This document shows positions 42,562 through 43,503 of a stretch of DNA of 43,503 bases, piece by piece. The stretch is from Bremia lactucae (Eukaryota; Oomycota; Peronosporomycetes; Peronosporales; Peronosporaceae): assembly GCF_004359215.1 (NCBI RefSeq), contig NW_027152213.1, positions 8,318 through 51,820 of the forward strand, in the 5' to 3' direction. The notes beneath the pieces were generated by a model. It had not been told where the DNA came from. It did no database searches and saw nothing but the letters and a program-made list of their open reading frames with translations. Both the position numbers and the translations under genes were made by a program. The first letter of the stretch is position 1, and every line of letters starts with the position of its first letter.

Positions 42562-43503
42562 TTACTTGCGTGATGTTTCTCGCTCTCCAAGTCCTGTTCG
42601 TGGAGAAAGGAATCGGTCCGATAGCTTTTCCGTCCCTCTCACCTGAACGACGCTCGACTCACAGTCGGCGTCACCATCGGTCTCCCTAGCCAGATTGGGA
42701 TATGTGACCTCATTTGGGTCTACATACCGTTTCAGACGACCCACGTAAAATACGGGGTGCGTCTTCATATACGGGGGAAGGGTGAGCCTATAATTTAGGT
42801 CTCCAACCTCTTCAACCACCGTAAAGGGCCCAATGAAACGCGGCAACAACTTCGTAGTACCTCCAGGTAGTACAGAAATTGCATTTTTAGGTAGGGTAGC
42901 AGTACTTAATAGTACTTTTTCACCCACTCTAAAGCGTTCATTGTTTTTGCGACCATTTCGGTCCGCATATTCTTTTTGCTTGTCCTGTGCGCTTGCCATT
43001 GCGTCACGGACTTTACGTGTGATGGCTAATCGCTCATCCACAAAGCGTTGAGCCTCGCTCACGCTTTTAGCATCAAACTCGCCTATGATACCGCCAAGAG
43101 GTCGGTCATAAGGCGTAGTTTTATTGACCACTGCTAAACTGGCAGGGTCACTAGGGCAAGTTTCTGTCTTTGAGATGATACCCTCATGGGTCATCGTCAT
43201 ATTGACGAAACTATGTCCCTCTTTCGCACCGAGCATAGTGAGGGGCCCTCCCCCACTAAGACTCGGGCTGCGCACAAACGAGACTGGCGTCCGAGGATGG
43301 CGCAGTCCGTTAATATAAAACGGTGTCTCACCCGTACTGGCGTGGACACTGTTATTTATAGCGAACTCCACAAAGGGCAATTGCTTGCTCCACTCTTTGG
43401 GAGTTGCTATAGTGCGTAAGACATCCGCCACGACCCGATTGGCACGTTCTGTTTGGCCATCGGTCTGGGGATGATCTGCGGTCGACATGTGGAGCTTGCT
43501 ACC
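42562..43503 (-). pseudogene. E8 integrase, C-terminal two thirds, runs off the right edge
   Basis: This is the longest uninterrupted pol frame in the window, over 308 codons and open to the edge. It starts (within the window) at GSKLHMSTADHPQTDGQTER, which carries the catalytic Glu of the DDE triad. It continues through FVEFAINNSVHASTGETPFY and RFRVGEKVLLSTATLP to the GPY/F module KLLPRFIGPFTVVEEVGDLN and PVFYVGRLKRYV. Only the C-terminal linker is broken. It is a different subfamily from E1-E6 (SVLPGGTTKLLPRF against NVGSSKLLPKF). Labelled pseudogene because the element is truncated at the chromodomain. Confidence 0.9.

Noticed and set aside
42562..43503. An autonomous intact element (E8)
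   Set aside because: The integrase frame is open, but its chromodomain is cut by LTR-C at 42224 and no 3' LTR or polypurine tract follows.

Overview
The window looks like nuclear DNA of an oomycete, most likely a repeat-rich Peronosporales species (Phytophthora or downy-mildew type). Evidence: two spliced genes with very short GT-AG introns (46-70 bp, apart from one uncertain first intron of about 183 bp), embedded in thick layers of broken chromodomain-bearing Ty3/gypsy LTR retrotransposons. This assignment is an inference from gene structure and element type, not from a database match.

Only 2.9-6.7 kb looks like host coding DNA. It holds an RCC1-repeat protein gene (plus strand, about 2948-4517) and, tail to tail 51 bp away, a SANT-domain gene resembling plant TSL-kinase interacting protein 1 / animal Cramped (minus strand, 4569-6660). 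A third possible host reading frame at 34100-34968 is split by a solo LTR with a 5-bp target duplication.

The rest is mostly retroelement, in this order. E1 (+) integrase end, chromodomain, PPT and 3' LTR-A (1-2578). A composite LTR fragment (6885-7131). E2 (-), the most complete copy: gag, protease, RT, RNase H, integrase and 5' LTR-A (7131-12820). A tRNA-derived SINE-like piece (12925-13125). E3 (-) gag-protease with LTR-B (13262-15461). A folded LTR-B piece (15859-16200). E4 (-) with a Copia fragment inside its integrase (16991-20295). A second gypsy lineage, F2, with its protease block inverted (20296-23440). A 100-N gap (23441-23540). E2b (-) gag-protease with LTR-A (23541-25322). E5 (-), internally deleted, with LTR-B at both ends (25432-29501). 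E9 (+) LTR-B, gag and protease (29601-31620). A Copia integrase relic (31734-32258). Three LTR-C copies plus a truncated one. E6 (-) (35505-38990). F2b, rearranged (39130-41535). E8 (-), the longest open integrase frame, running off the right edge (42224-43503).

Two patterns stand out. First, the gypsy sequence, coding and non-coding alike, is tiled with back-to-back perfect short inverted repeats (arms of 6-13 bp, some 20-27 bp) at a density far above chance, while the host gene island is not. Second, element segments are repeatedly inverted: protease blocks in F2 and E6, RT in F2b, an LTR piece at the E2 end, and head-to-head LTR pairs. I suggest that both could come from reverse transcriptase switching to the complementary strand at short palindromes. 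That link is a hypothesis.
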